64,000 nt of DNA. Origin: an uncultured Bacteroidota bacterium (GTDB lineage: Bacteria; Bacteroidota; Bacteroidia; Chitinophagales; Chitinophagaceae). The stretch's first letter is position 1, and each line of letters opens with the position of its first letter. The position numbers and the translations under genes are program-made. Shown in pieces: positions 26,501-37,800 of the stretch. A model generated the notes under the pieces. The model worked only from the letters and a program-made list of their open reading frames with translations, did not search any database and had not been told where the DNA came from. The stretch lies in assembly GCA_903887415.1 (NCBI GenBank), contig CAISPO010000025.1, positions 1 to 64,000 of the forward strand, given 5' to 3'.

Positions 26501-27389
26501 TAACAACCGGTGCGCGCTTCTTGCGAAAGTAAAGGCCAATGAATACGATAAGCAACAACAGCGTTACTCCTTGTGTAAGTATCGTATCGGTCACTAACTG
26601 CGATTGGTTGCCGGCATAAACGGCCGCTGCGCCGTAATAGGAAGCATCTATAGCGGGATGTATCTGTTGCAGGCTATCCAGTAGGTGGTCAAGGGTTTTT
26701 AGAAATGTTTTGTTCTTGCTTACTGCATTGGGTGGATTTGCCGGGGTTACGAATATCATCAGGTGCTTATGGTCCCGGGTGATGATATAGCTATCGTATA
26801 GCTCGAAGTTTTTCTTTTGTTGCTGCAGCTTCTTGATGCCTATCCATGATATGCCGCTGGGGTCACCGGCTATGGTTTGTTTCAGCACCATACCGGCAGG
26901 TGATACAAGCGTGTTGTAGTCGTAGGCGATCTGTTTCTTTACTTGTTCAGGTGCAGTGAGCGCGGCAATGGTGTCATAGTCGGTAGCCGAGAGATAGATA
27001 GGCAACCGCTCCTGTATGCCCTGCATGAGGTTCATGGCAGAGCTGTCTTCTATTTTGCCTTGTATGCTTTTTATGTAAGGTGAAAGCTGGGCACTGATCA
27101 CATCCGTGAGCGTATCGGCAAACCCCGTGAGCATATCGGGGTCTGCGGCAGCGCCGGTATCTTTCCGGGATATGGTAAATGTAAGCTGGTCTGCGAAGCG
27201 CGAATCTTCGAATACCTGCTGCATCTTGTCCAGGTTCTTCTCATGTGGCAGTATGCGCGTTATGTCTTCTTCTATCTTTATCCGCGAAGCAAAAAAGCCA
27301 AGCACTAAAAAGGAAGAGATGGCAGCCACCCACATCGCGCCCTTATGCCGTTCGAAATAGTTGTATATAGATATAAAAAAACGCTCCAT
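23514..27389 (-). CDS. Trifunctional MMPL/RND transporter - lysophospholipid acyltransferase (PlsC) - SAM methyltransferase
   Basis: This 1291-residue protein fuses three functions. Residues about 1-850 form an MMPL/RND-type exporter with two similar halves: an N-terminal helix (MWVAAISSFLVLGFFASRI), a periplasmic loop, then helix bundles such as GVTLLLLIVFIGLYFRK and FNIVNIILSTFIFGLGDDYS. Residues about 885-1040 are a PlsC acyltransferase with NHTSFLD (906-912), RLADYYP, YPEGTR (973-978) and LPVVIHGT. Residues about 1105-1215 are a class I methyltransferase with SAM motif DIGCGYG (1117-1123). Fusions of this kind belong to flexirubin/aryl-polyene clusters, where they probably finish and export the polyene lipid. 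It starts 30 bp after the GT2 gene and overlaps the oxidoreductase start by 8 bp, so the three genes form one operon. Confidence 0.93.
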   Translation of the reverse strand: MERFFISIYNYFERHKGAMWVAAISSFLVLGFFASRIKIEEDITRILPHEKNLDKMQQVFEDSRFADQLTFTISRKDTGAAADPDMLTGFADTLTDVISAQLSPYIKSIQGKIEDSSAMNLMQGIQERLPIYLSATDYDTIAALTAPEQVKKQIAYDYNTLVSPAGMVLKQTIAGDPSGISWIGIKKLQQQKKNFELYDSYIITRDHKHLMIFVTPANPPNAVSKNKTFLKTLDHLLDSLQQIHPAIDASYYGAAAVYAGNQSQLVTDTILTQGVTLLLLIVFIGLYFRKKRAPVVIMMPVIFGGLFALALVYLLKGHISMVALGAGSIILGIAVNYSMHAFNHYKHIPDMRQVISDVASPMTIGSFTTIGGFLCLMLLPSPLLNDMGLFAALSLIGATLCSLIFLPHWIVDHKREHMATSHAPHHHHGWLDKIAEYHPERNKYLVGGIFLLTIVFLFTARNVSFESDMMRMNYTSPKLQESERKMNTAISYTAQMLYLSAEGKTLEEALESNERIAPEIHQLQQQGAIKEVTGIGDLLLSEKEQQARIGRWHNYWTTERKKELLANLRKESEAYHFKADAVDKFEALLNKTYTPVPPQDLDAMHTGMLSNFITDKHGRVSVITLLKVDPAQKTRVSKALGNQPGITLLDRQYVTNSLVNEINNEFNNIAWMTSLLVFMALLLSYGRIELTLITFIPMLISWVWILGIMGILGIKFNIVNIILSTFIFGLGDDYSIFIMDGLLQQYKTGKKHLSSFKSSIFLSAITTVLGLGILIFAKHPSLRSIAIISIVGIACVVLTSQVMIPFLFNWLITNRVKKGRPPWTLTSWAKSVFSLTYFALGSWIMTGIGIVLIRLNPFNKEKGKYLYHAILSKFTWSVLHIMTNVTKRYINPLNEDFSSPTVIISNHTSFLDILVSTSMNPKVILLTNQWVWRSPIFGGVVRLADYYPVADGVEGSVEKLREKVAQGYSIVVYPEGTRTQDAHIKRFHKGAFYLAEELGLDVLPVVIHGTAYTMTKGDFLLKDGLITVKYLPRIKVKDSTWGDGYAERTKNISRYFRDEYEKLRSEAETPSYFREQLYYNYLYKGPVLEWYQRIKIRLEKNYSQFHELLPMRGRILDIGCGYGLMSYMLHFLSKERQITGIDHDEEKVATANHAYLKTEALNFVCSDVVNYSFGEHDAFIISDLLHYLQPDEQETLIKKCISNLADGGVLIVRDGDADLKDRQKGTALTEFFSTKFIGFNKTSDKPLSFLSSTHLRAVVAACGGSVEQIDNTKYTSNVIFVIRKNPSPTYV

Positions 27390-27419
27390 CAGTTATTTAT
27401 CACCAGAACCAATATAATA

Positions 27420-28631
27420 TTATTTACCCGTTTCCCCCATTTTCCTTTTTACATGCCCCACAGATTCCAGTGTGAAATAAGTAATGAGATACGCGGTCAG
27501 CCCCGCTATTACCGCCAGCGTCATGCTACCATAGATGTACTGCTCAATATTCAGCTTCCATGCTTCCATAGTAATGTGCCTGCTGAACATCATATAGACC
27601 GCATTACTCCCTACCCAGAACCGGCCTAGCAGGAAGCTCAGAAAAATGATAAGCGGTATCATGGGTGGGATGCTGATATTGGATGCGATGATAGTAAGTG
27701 CCTTGTTGAGCCGGAACGCAGCAGCCAGCGCCAGTGCTACAGCCATCTGGAAACCCCAGATGGGCACTATACCCATGAACACCCCAAATCCTATAGACGC
27801 CGCTTTTTTCCTGTTCGACTCTTCCTTGTTATACAGGTGCCGGCGCAGCAGATCTTTTACGTTTTTAAACTTTGAAATATGAATGATAAAATCACGCGGC
27901 TTGATATAAAGCACTGCGACCAAAAACAATATCGTATTCAACACGCTGATGCGGGAAAAATCAGGGCCGGGCCGGAAGTGCGAAACGCGCTGCTCGGGTG
28001 GGGGGTAGTACACATTGATGGGTATCCACTTTATGCCGATCCCCTTCCATGCACACCGCACCAGCACTTCTACTTCAAACTCATACTTGCGGCCATAAAA
28101 GTGCATCCCTTTCATCAGGTGAAGAGGGTAGAGCCGGTACCCGCTCTGCGTGTCTGGCGCCTGGATACCCGTATCTACAAAAAACCAGAAGTTGGAAAAT
28201 TTATTGGCAAAGGTGTTCTTGCCCGGCATATTTTCCTGGTGCAGGTTGCGGGCGCCAATGATGATGGCAGATTTTTCACTGGCCAGCTTTTCCAGGAAAG
28301 ACGGTAAGTCGGATGCAAAATGCTGGCCATCGCTGTCAATCGTGATCGCATAGTCATAACCCATTTTTACAGCAAGCTCAAAGCCCGCCCTGATTGCCAT
28401 GCCCTTGCCTTCATTTTTGGGAAAGTTTATTACAGAGAGGTTCGGGAATTTTGCAAGTATTCGCTGCGTATCATCGGATGAACCATCATTTACCACAATA
28501 ACCCGGCCTGTATAGTGCAGCACATCGCTCATTACCTGGTGCAATGTTCCCGCATTGTTGTAAGTAGGAACTATAACACAGGCATTATGTGCTTCAAACA
28601 ATTGCTGATATTGGTTATCGGGCTGCTGCAA
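27420..28631 (-). CDS. GT2 glycosyltransferase fused to a DUF2062 membrane domain
   Basis: Counted from TTG 28631 the protein has 403 residues. The N-terminal GT2 (DPM1-like) domain has VIVPTYNN (19-26), VIVVNDGSSDD (44-54), KNEGKGMAIRAGF and the metal-binding DSD (99-101, in ITIDSDGQH). The C-terminal half has DUF2062 features, with FGVFMGIVPIWGFQMAVALA and several membrane helices. It may transfer a sugar to a lipid carrier or polyene lipid. The frame is open to ATG 28808, but the 59 extra residues look non-coding and sit in the divergent promoter region of the giant gene. TTG at 28649 is another option. It leads the operon with the MMPL fusion and oxidoreductase. Confidence 0.85.
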   Translation of the reverse strand: MQQPDNQYQQLFEAHNACVIVPTYNNAGTLHQVMSDVLHYTGRVIVVNDGSSDDTQRILAKFPNLSVINFPKNEGKGMAIRAGFELAVKMGYDYAITIDSDGQHFASDLPSFLEKLASEKSAIIIGARNLHQENMPGKNTFANKFSNFWFFVDTGIQAPDTQSGYRLYPLHLMKGMHFYGRKYEFEVEVLVRCAWKGIGIKWIPINVYYPPPEQRVSHFRPGPDFSRISVLNTILFLVAVLYIKPRDFIIHISKFKNVKDLLRRHLYNKEESNRKKAASIGFGVFMGIVPIWGFQMAVALALAAAFRLNKALTIIASNISIPPMIPLIIFLSFLLGRFWVGSNAVYMMFSRHITMEAWKLNIEQYIYGSMTLAVIAGLTAYLITYFTLESVGHVKRKMGETGK

Positions 28632-28823
28632 ATACCGGGATTTGCGCAAATAAACGATAAAATCCGGTGTTGTAAAGAATGTACGGCAGTTTTCGGGTCC
28701 ATATTTCAGGAAAGTCGATAAACAATTTTTATATATCCACGATGAATTATTATAAAAGTAACAGAAAAATATTACTCTGTTAACATTGCAATTCCACTTT
28801 TGCAACAATAAAAACTGTCTATT
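28632..28823. promoter_or_regulatory. Divergent promoter region between the GT2 operon and the second giant gene
   Basis: This 192-bp AT-rich gap separates two divergent units. On the plus strand CACTTTTG (28795-28802) is one mismatch from TAnnTTTG and lies 21 bp before the giant gene's ATG. No good -33 or minus-strand box could be assigned. Confidence 0.4.
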
Positions 28824-31800
28824 ATGTTGCGATATTTACCAGGTGCGCCGGCAAAATCATTTGCATTGATTACCGTCCTTTTTGCGTTACAATTGTTCAC
28901 CGGTAAGGCATCGGCGCAAACAGACCCTGCACCACAGGTGTTGCCCTATTCGTCTTCCGCTAGCTTTTCAACGCTGCTGGGCGCAACCACTACTTATCCC
29001 GCAGGTTTACTTGGAGGTATTGTACCCGGTTCCCTTACGACAACAGTGTTAACAGCGGCTTTTACGTCCAGCGTATCATGTACTGCCGGGCAGACCAATG
29101 CGTCAACCTCCCCGTTTGTAGGGGATATGGCACAGAAGATAGGCATACTGTCCAGCTCTTCTACTGTTGAAGGGTTGTGCCTGGCGTTGAACACAACGTC
29201 TGTAACATCGGGCAACGTGCAGCTTATATATACTGCCGCTACGCAGGGGCAAACAGCCGGAGGATATATAGATGAGCTGGACCTGCAATACCGGATAGGT
29301 ACAACTGGCCCCTTTGATACTGTTGCAGGAGCTACCTACCGTAACAATGCGCTGACAACAACCAATACCGCGGTCACGACCGCATACAATCCCGCTACTG
29401 TATATGTGGTATTGCCTGCCGCATGTACCAACCAGCCTGTGGTAGAGCTCCGGTGGATACCAAGAAATATATCGGGCAGTGGCATAACGCATCCGGGCTT
29501 TTCAATTTCCAATATTACGGCGCAGGCCAATGTAACAACTGAATACTACTCAAAACCTGCCGGTGACCTGTGGACAAATACTACATGGGGCACAAATACG
29601 GATGGCACAGGAACCAATCCGTCTAACTTTATTACCGATGGCCAGGTGTTTCACATTTCCAATGGAAACCCCGGATACGTGAGCGCCAACTGGACGGTAT
29701 CCGGCCTTAATTCGAAAATAATAGTTGATGGAACGGACTTTTATGACACATCAAAAGTGATCACTGCTACTATCGATGTGAATGCAGGCCGAACATTGAC
29801 GCTCCAGGCGGCTTCGTTCCCCACCCTCGGAAACCTGAGCCCGCTGAGCACAGTAGTATTTTCAGACCAGGCAGGCATGACTGTGCCTAATGCCGCCCCT
29901 GCATATGGCAGCGTTACATTCAGTAATTGCACAGTCGCATTGCCCGGCGCCATCCAGAAAATAATGTTTGCAGGAAATTTTACATTGCAAGGTTCCACCT
30001 CTTTTATTGGGGCTAATGCCACACTGGGCTACACGCTTGCCTCTTACGGCAACAACCCACAATTAATAAATGCGAACGGACGCCCGCTGACTATCTGGAA
30101 CCTGGATATAGGCAGCACAAATACCAAGACAGGAGGGGAGCTTTCTCTTGCGGCTAATACAAACATCATCGCTCAAAACAGCGTAATTATGATGTTGTCC
30201 GGCGCTACGCCTCTGTTTGCTGATGGCGGCGACACCATAAGTGTTTATAACAACTTTGACTGTGGCGGCTCGGCCTCCGCATATAATTTTACGGGCACTG
30301 TAAGCCTTAACACCTGCTGTAGCGGTTCCTGTAATATTCGCGGGGGCGGCTCGTCTTCCAACCCCTGTGTCGCATCCATAAATAACCTGATCGTAAATAA
30401 CACCAACCAAATAAAGGTAGATCCGTCTTCCGGCGGAATAACTTTTGCTGTGAAGGGGAACCTGATCGTTACGGCTGCCGCAGTGAGCGTTTTTAACTTT
30501 CAGAATAATAATGTTTCCGTTGGCGGCAACTTTATTTATAACAATACCAATAATGCTCTGTTTACTATGGGTACCGGTAATCTGATCTTTAACGGAACGG
30601 GTGTGCAAACCTATACATCCAGCGTTACCGGAGGCAACTCACTTGGCAACATAACGATGAACAATACCGGCGCGGGCCTTACATTGAACTCACCTTTGAA
30701 TGTGACCGGCACATCGACGCTCACGCTCACCAGCGGTGTTATTTCCACCGGTGCATACAGCGTTAATATAGCCGCAACCGCTACAGTCGCAGGGGCAAAT
30801 GAAGCCTCATATGTAATTGGTAACCTATCAAAAACAATGCCTGCTGCAGGCGTTACCGCACTGCCTTTTGAGGTGGGCGATGTTACCTACGCTCCTATAA
30901 AACTCACCTTCGGCGGTACCAGCGTGAACAGCGGCAGCATTAACGTAAAATCAACTGCGGGCAAGCATCCATCAGTAGCAACCTGTTATGTGGATACTAC
31001 CAATTTTGTGAACCGTTACTGGACTGTAACAAATGCAAGCGTATCCCCAACCCCCGCATCGATCGGCGTAGCCTTGAGCTATAATGGCGGAGACATAACC
31101 AGCGGCCTGGGCAGCAATACTGGCTATATCATCAGGGAATATACCGGCGGCGCATGGTCAACGATGCTGCCGGAAAACAATACTGCTGCAGCTACAGCCC
31201 CGTTGCTCCCATTAGCTTCAACAGCTACCAGTGTGAACCCCACATCGTTTTCCGGCGATTACGTAGCCGGCGCTCCTGACTGTACCACATCACCCGGTAC
31301 TGCTATAGGCTCACCCGCCGCTATTTGCGGCTCGGGCACAGCCACGGTTACGCTTACCGGCGCTACTTCAAATTCCGGTAATACTTATCAGTGGCAGTCA
31401 TCTCCAAATGGATCCTCGTGGGCAAACATTACCGGCGCTACAAACGCGGTTTACACATCTTCAGTGATAACTACAACTACTTATTACAGGAGCACTGTAG
31501 GCTGTATTCCTATAGGGTCGCCTGTAAATTCAGCCAGTGGTATTGTTACCGTTAATGCATTGCCAGCCAATATATCGGGCAATACGGCCGGCTGCATGGG
31601 GCAAAACACTACGTTAAGTGATGCCGCAGGTGCAGGCGCCTGGAGCAGCTCTAATACCGGTATTGCAACTATAGGCTCATCATCAGGAATATACAGCGGG
31701 ATATCGGACGGAACCACTACTATCACCTATACCTCGCCTGCCACAGGCTGCATGACGACATCTGTAATTACGATTAACACAACGCCTGTGGCGCCGGTGG

Positions 31801-34800
31801 TATCACCTTTGCTGGTGAGCCTTTGCTCCGGCAGCCCCGCACAGCTTGTAGCTGTTTCCGGCGATACGCTTTTCAGTTCTTTTTCCGTGTCGCATACGGG
31901 GCCTTTGAATAAAGCTATTCTTGTAAACACGGCAACCACAGACACTATAAACGTAAACAGCATACCTCCGGGCGCTATCATAACTAATGTTTCCATTACT
32001 TTCAGCGATACCACCAATCTTGCTGCTTCGGGTTCAGAATACCGGGACTGGATATACAACCTGCAGGCGCCCAATGGCCAGGTTCTTAACCTGATCGATG
32101 GAAGCGGTGGTTCTTCTGCACACCAGAATTTCAGGAACATTTCTGTTGGCTCGGCAGGAACAGTAACCCAAACGGCCCCGCTGGTATCCGGCAATCTGTA
32201 CATAGCTAAAGCCCTTAACACGGTTCCGACGCTATCTGCGGGAGTACCTGCATCTCTTCAATCGAATGTAACAACGTGGTCCAGCCTGTATTCAGTGCCC
32301 AATGGCAACTGGGTATTTATTGCCGATAACACTTATGCGAGCGGGGAGGGCACACTCCAGGCATGGACCATAAATATCTCTTATATCGTTGCTCAAAGCA
32401 TCACCTGGTCCCCCACTACCGGCCTTTATACCGATGCCGGCGCCAGCTCAGCATACACGGGCACCAGCACTGGTAGCATATATATGAAGCCAACAGCTAC
32501 GACTACTTATAATGTTACTGCTGCTATTGGCACCTGTACCAGCTCTTCAAACGTTGTTGCTCTTTTTGGCAGCCCTCTTTATGTAGCGGCTATATCCGGG
32601 CCATCGGCAGTATGTGCCGGTTCCAGCATAACCATGACCGACTCTACATCAGGCGGGACATGGAGCTGCTCAGGCGCAGCCACTATAGGTTCGTCAACCG
32701 GCATCACTATAGGAACGGGGACTACGGCCAGCACTGCTGTTATTACTTATACTTACTCTGATGGCGGCGCGTGTACGCCAGTGAGTGTTTATAAAACAGT
32801 TAGCGTAAACCCTGTTCCGGTTGTAAGCGCAATATCGGGCAACTTTAACCTCTGTTATTCCGGTACACCTGTAGCCAGCTCTTTGAGCGATGCGACTTCC
32901 GGCGGAGTTTGGAGCAGCGGAAATACTGCTGCCGTTACCATAGATGGTTCGCTGGGTACGGTCAGCGGCATATCGCCAGGCAGCTCTGCGATCACTTACT
33001 CTTACAGCAACGCTTTCTGCACTACCAATGTAAATACGACCGTTAATGTATATAGCACACCAACTGCCGTTGCTGTATCGCCATCCTCTTTGTCATTCTG
33101 CACAGGCACTACGCCGCAATTGCTTACCGCTTCGGGAGGCGACATTCCGGCAAGTGTCACCGTTTCTTCAGGACCAATATCCGTAATATGCAATACGGTC
33201 ACGCCTTCTGCTTCGTCCATCACTGTAAGCGGTATCCCTGCGGGGGCAATAGTTACCGGCGTTGCGGCGACTTTTAATGTAAGCTGCAGTTATGATGCCG
33301 ATGCACAGCTAAACCTCCAGGCTCCTAACGGCAGTGTGATCAACTTATTTTCGGCCACTACCGGCAACAGCGGTGTAAACTTTGTAAACACTACTATCAG
33401 TTCTTCCGGCAGCACCCCTATTCCTAACTCATCAACCGGCGCACCATGGACTGGCACTTATGCTGCGTCTAATGGGGCCGTAGCGCCAAATTTTACCGCT
33501 TCCGCATATTCCGTAACTACTACATCGTGGGCGCCTCTGGAAGCTGCCAACCCTAATGGGACCTGGACATTGGCAGGCATTGATAATTACAGGGATTCTA
33601 CGTTTACCATTACTTCATGGTCTGTTACCGTTTCCTATTTGTATCAATCACCTGTAACGTGGGCACCGGTAACGGGTTTATATACCAGTACTTCTGGCAC
33701 AGCATATACAGGTACGGCAACGGCCACAGTATATACATCTCCAGCCGGTACTACTGTTTATACTGTTTCGGCTACCAACGGAACGTGTGCCAGCAATACA
33801 ACCATGACTGTATCTATCAGCGCTGCGCCATCAGCTATATCCGGTACCGGTACAATATGCCAGGGCGGAAATACGCTCCTGAGCGACATTACCACGGGCG
33901 GCACATGGATCAGCAGCAATACAGCGGTCGCTACTGCGGGCAGCGATGGTACAATCACAGCAGGTAGTATTGCAGGTACATCCACCATCACTTATTCTTT
34001 ATCAGGAAGTTGCCAGACAACTACAATTGTAACCGTGAACCCAATATCCGCAATATCGGGCGCTTCCCTGGCCTGCCTTGGCGGGCCGTCTTTCTCCTTG
34101 AGCGATGCCACAAGCGGCGGCGCCTGGAGCAGCGGTAATACGGCCGTGGCTGCGGTCGGGTCATCCGGCATTATTACTATAGGTGCCGCTGCCGGAACCA
34201 GCGCGATTTCCTACATTATGCCATCGGGATGCAGCGCAGTAACAACCATTACCGTCAACCCAATACCTCCTGCGCCTCTTTTTTCACCTTCGTTTGTCAG
34301 CGTATGCCCCAGCGGCCCTGCGCAGTTAGTAGCAGCTTACGGAGATTCCGTTACCGGGCCAATAGTTGATTCAACCGGGCCGATAGCTATGCCGCTTTTC
34401 TCAGTAACGCCCACTGCCAGCAGCATTACCGTAAACGGAATACCTGCAGGTGCGGTCATTACGGCCGTAAGGGCCACGATCAACGGGCATGGCACCGGGG
34501 CCGGCAATTCAAAGGAATATAATTTCGCCTACAACCTTATGGCGCCGAATGGTAATATTATATCACTGACCAATGCACAGGGTAGTTCCAGCATCAGCGA
34601 CTTCCGCTATATTACGTTTGGCTCTGACGGCGCTGTACCTATACCTGCAGGCGCATCGCCTGGCGGCCTTTACATTTCCGGCAATGACTATGTTGCAAAC
34701 CTTGCAATCGGTGTGCCGGCGGGCATAACTGCGGGATACCGGTCAAATGTGGCCTCATGGTCAGGTTTATATGGTACGCCTGACGGCATATGGACGCTCA

Positions 34801-37800
34801 TTGGCGCGGCTACTTACAATCCGGCAGCAGGCCTGGATACACTTAAGGGCTGGTCGCTGAGTATATCTTATTATGTGCCGCCTGCTTCAGTAACCTGGGC
34901 GTCAACATCCGGCTTGTTTACTGATGCAGGGGCGGTTACTGCCTATACCGGCACATCTGCCGCCAGTTTGTATGCGGAGCCGGGCGCAACAACGGTTTAT
35001 ACAGTAACAGCCACACTTGGAACCTGCAAGAGCTCTTCGCATTTTACAGCGTCTGTTAACACTACGCTTTATGTTCCTGTTGTTTCCGGATTGTCCGGTG
35101 TTTGTGTCGGTTCTGCGATCACACTCACTGACTCCGTAAGCGGCGGAGCGTGGAGCAGCACCAGCAGTAATGTTTCCGTGGGCGCATCAACCGGTACAGT
35201 TACCGGGGTTACCGGCGGCACTGCTGTTGTTACCTATACTTATACGAGCGGCATTTGCCAGGGCACCGCAAGCAAGACAATAACAGTAAATGCATTGCCT
35301 TCACTTGGTGCGATCAGCGGAACAACTAACCTCTGTATCAGCGGATCTCCGGCATCGTTGCTAAGTGATATGCCTGCCAGCGGCACATGGACCAGCGGCA
35401 ACACTTCTGTTGCCAGTATAGGGACTTCAGGTAATCTTACGGCGCTGTCTGTAGGTACCTCTGCGGTTACTTATACCTACAGCGATGGCACCTGTGTGAA
35501 CAGTGTAACAGCAACGGTAAACGTAATGAACACACCTTCTGCGGTCACTATCTCTCCTTCGGCAGGCAGCTTGTGCCCCGGCAATGCACCTGTAATGCTT
35601 GTAGCCGCAGGGGGTATCCTTCCGGTTACAGCGTCTGCCACGACCGGTACGATCAGCATACCGGCAACAACGCCTTCTGTTGTTGTTACAGCTCCGCTTA
35701 CGATCAGCGGTTTGCCCGCGGGCGCTACAATTACGGGTGTTGCCGTGACATTAAATTTTACATCCTCATTCCTCCGGGATTATCAGTTCAACCTGCAGGC
35801 ACCGGATGGAAACATACTCAACCTCGTAAACCCGGTATCAACAGGGCCAACAAGCGCATCCTATACTAATACGATACTCAGCTCTGTAGGCGTTGCCACA
35901 TTAAGTGGCGGCAGCAGCAGCTCGCCATTTACCGGCACCTTTGCAGCAGATGCAGGCACGGTAAATATCCCGGGTTATGCGTCTAATGTAACCAGGTGGG
36001 ATTCGCTTTTCAGGATGCCAACCGGTACCTGGACGCTGATCGGGTATAATAACTCCAGTTTTACGAACGCAGGTTCGGCCCTTACCGGGTATGCGATAAC
36101 GATTAGCTACACTATCCCTGTTGCCGCTACCTGGGCTCCTTTGACAGGGCTGTACACCAACTCAACGGCAACAACAATATATGCCGGCACTCAAACAGAT
36201 ACCGTTTATGCTGCGCCATCAAGCGGTGTTGTTACCTACACCGATACGGCAAGGAATGGTTTCTGCGCCAGCGCAACAGGCAGTGCAACAGTTACTGTAA
36301 ACGCATTGCCGGTAATATCCGGAAGCCTCAGTGTTTGTGCAGGGTTCACTACCACGCTCAACAGTGCTCCCGCAGGCGGCACATGGGCCGCTACCGGCAG
36401 CGCGTCTGTGGATGGCTCAGGAAATGTTACTGCGGGATCAACTCCCGGCACTGCCACGATAACTTATACCGCGCCGGGTGGTTGTTCTGCGATAGCTATT
36501 GTAACCGTCAACGCTAATCCCGGAAGCATAAATGGCAATCTTGCTGTATGCCGCGGGCTTACTACACAGCTTTCTGATTCCTTTGAAGGCGGCACCTGGA
36601 GCAGCAGCAGCCCAGCCAACGCTTCTGTTGGTTCCGGAACAGGCCTCGTAGCTGGCGTTGCAGGCGGCACTACTTCTAATATCACCTATACATTGTCAAC
36701 AGGCTGTATGGCCAGTGCCATTGTAACCGTTAATGCATTACCCGGCGCCATCACCGGTAACCTTACTGTATGCCCTAATGCTACAACACAACTGAGCGAT
36801 GCCGGCGGCGGCTCCTGGACCATCACCAGCCCAAATGCAAATATAGATGCGTCATCGGGCCTGGTTACCGGTGTCACCAGCGGCACTACGGCCGCGGTTA
36901 CCTATACCTTGCCAACGAGCTGCTCCGTAAATGCTATAATAACCGTGAATGTAAGCCCGGCTTCTATCACGGGTACACTTACGGTATGTGTGGGGGCCAG
37001 CACCCAGCTTACAGATGCGGGCGGCGGTACATGGGGCAGCAGTGCTCTTGCTAATGCTACTGTATCCGGTACCGGATTAGTGCATGGGCTTGCAGGCAAT
37101 ACCACGGCTACTATTACATATACTGCTCTTAATACCTGTACAGCTACAGCAATAGTAACTGTTAACCCATTACCCGGTAGTATCACCGGTACACTTACCG
37201 TGTGCCCGTCAGGAACTACCCAGCTTACTGATGCAACCGGCGGCGGTACCTGGGTTTCACTCAGCCCTAATGCAAGTGTTAATGGATCCGGGCTGGTTAC
37301 GGGGATAGACCAGGGCACTACAGCTACAATTACTTACTCGTTATTAACCGGATGCAGTGTATCAACGGTAGTTACTGTTGATCTTTTGCCATATGAAATA
37401 TCGGGCAGCGGCACGGTTTGCCAGAATGCAACGATCACTTTAAGCGATGGAATGGGCGGCGGAACATGGAGCACCGTTTTTGGAAATATTACGGTTGATG
37501 GATCAGGTAATGTTACAGGGATTAGCGGCGGAAGCGCCCAGGTTACCTATACGCTTGGCACAGGCTGTTCTACAACCACATCAATTTTAGTTAACCCCGC
37601 TCCTTCAGCAATATTGGGAGCAGACAGTGTTTGTGTTGGCTTAACTACCAGCCTGAGCGATGAAGGCGAGGGGACATGGGGCGGCGGCAATGCTAATGCT
37701 TCTGTTGATCCTTCCGGCATGGTTACCGGGTTGGGCGCGGGAACATCTGTTATTACTTATACATTACCAGTTACAGGATGTTATACGGTGCAGACAGTAA

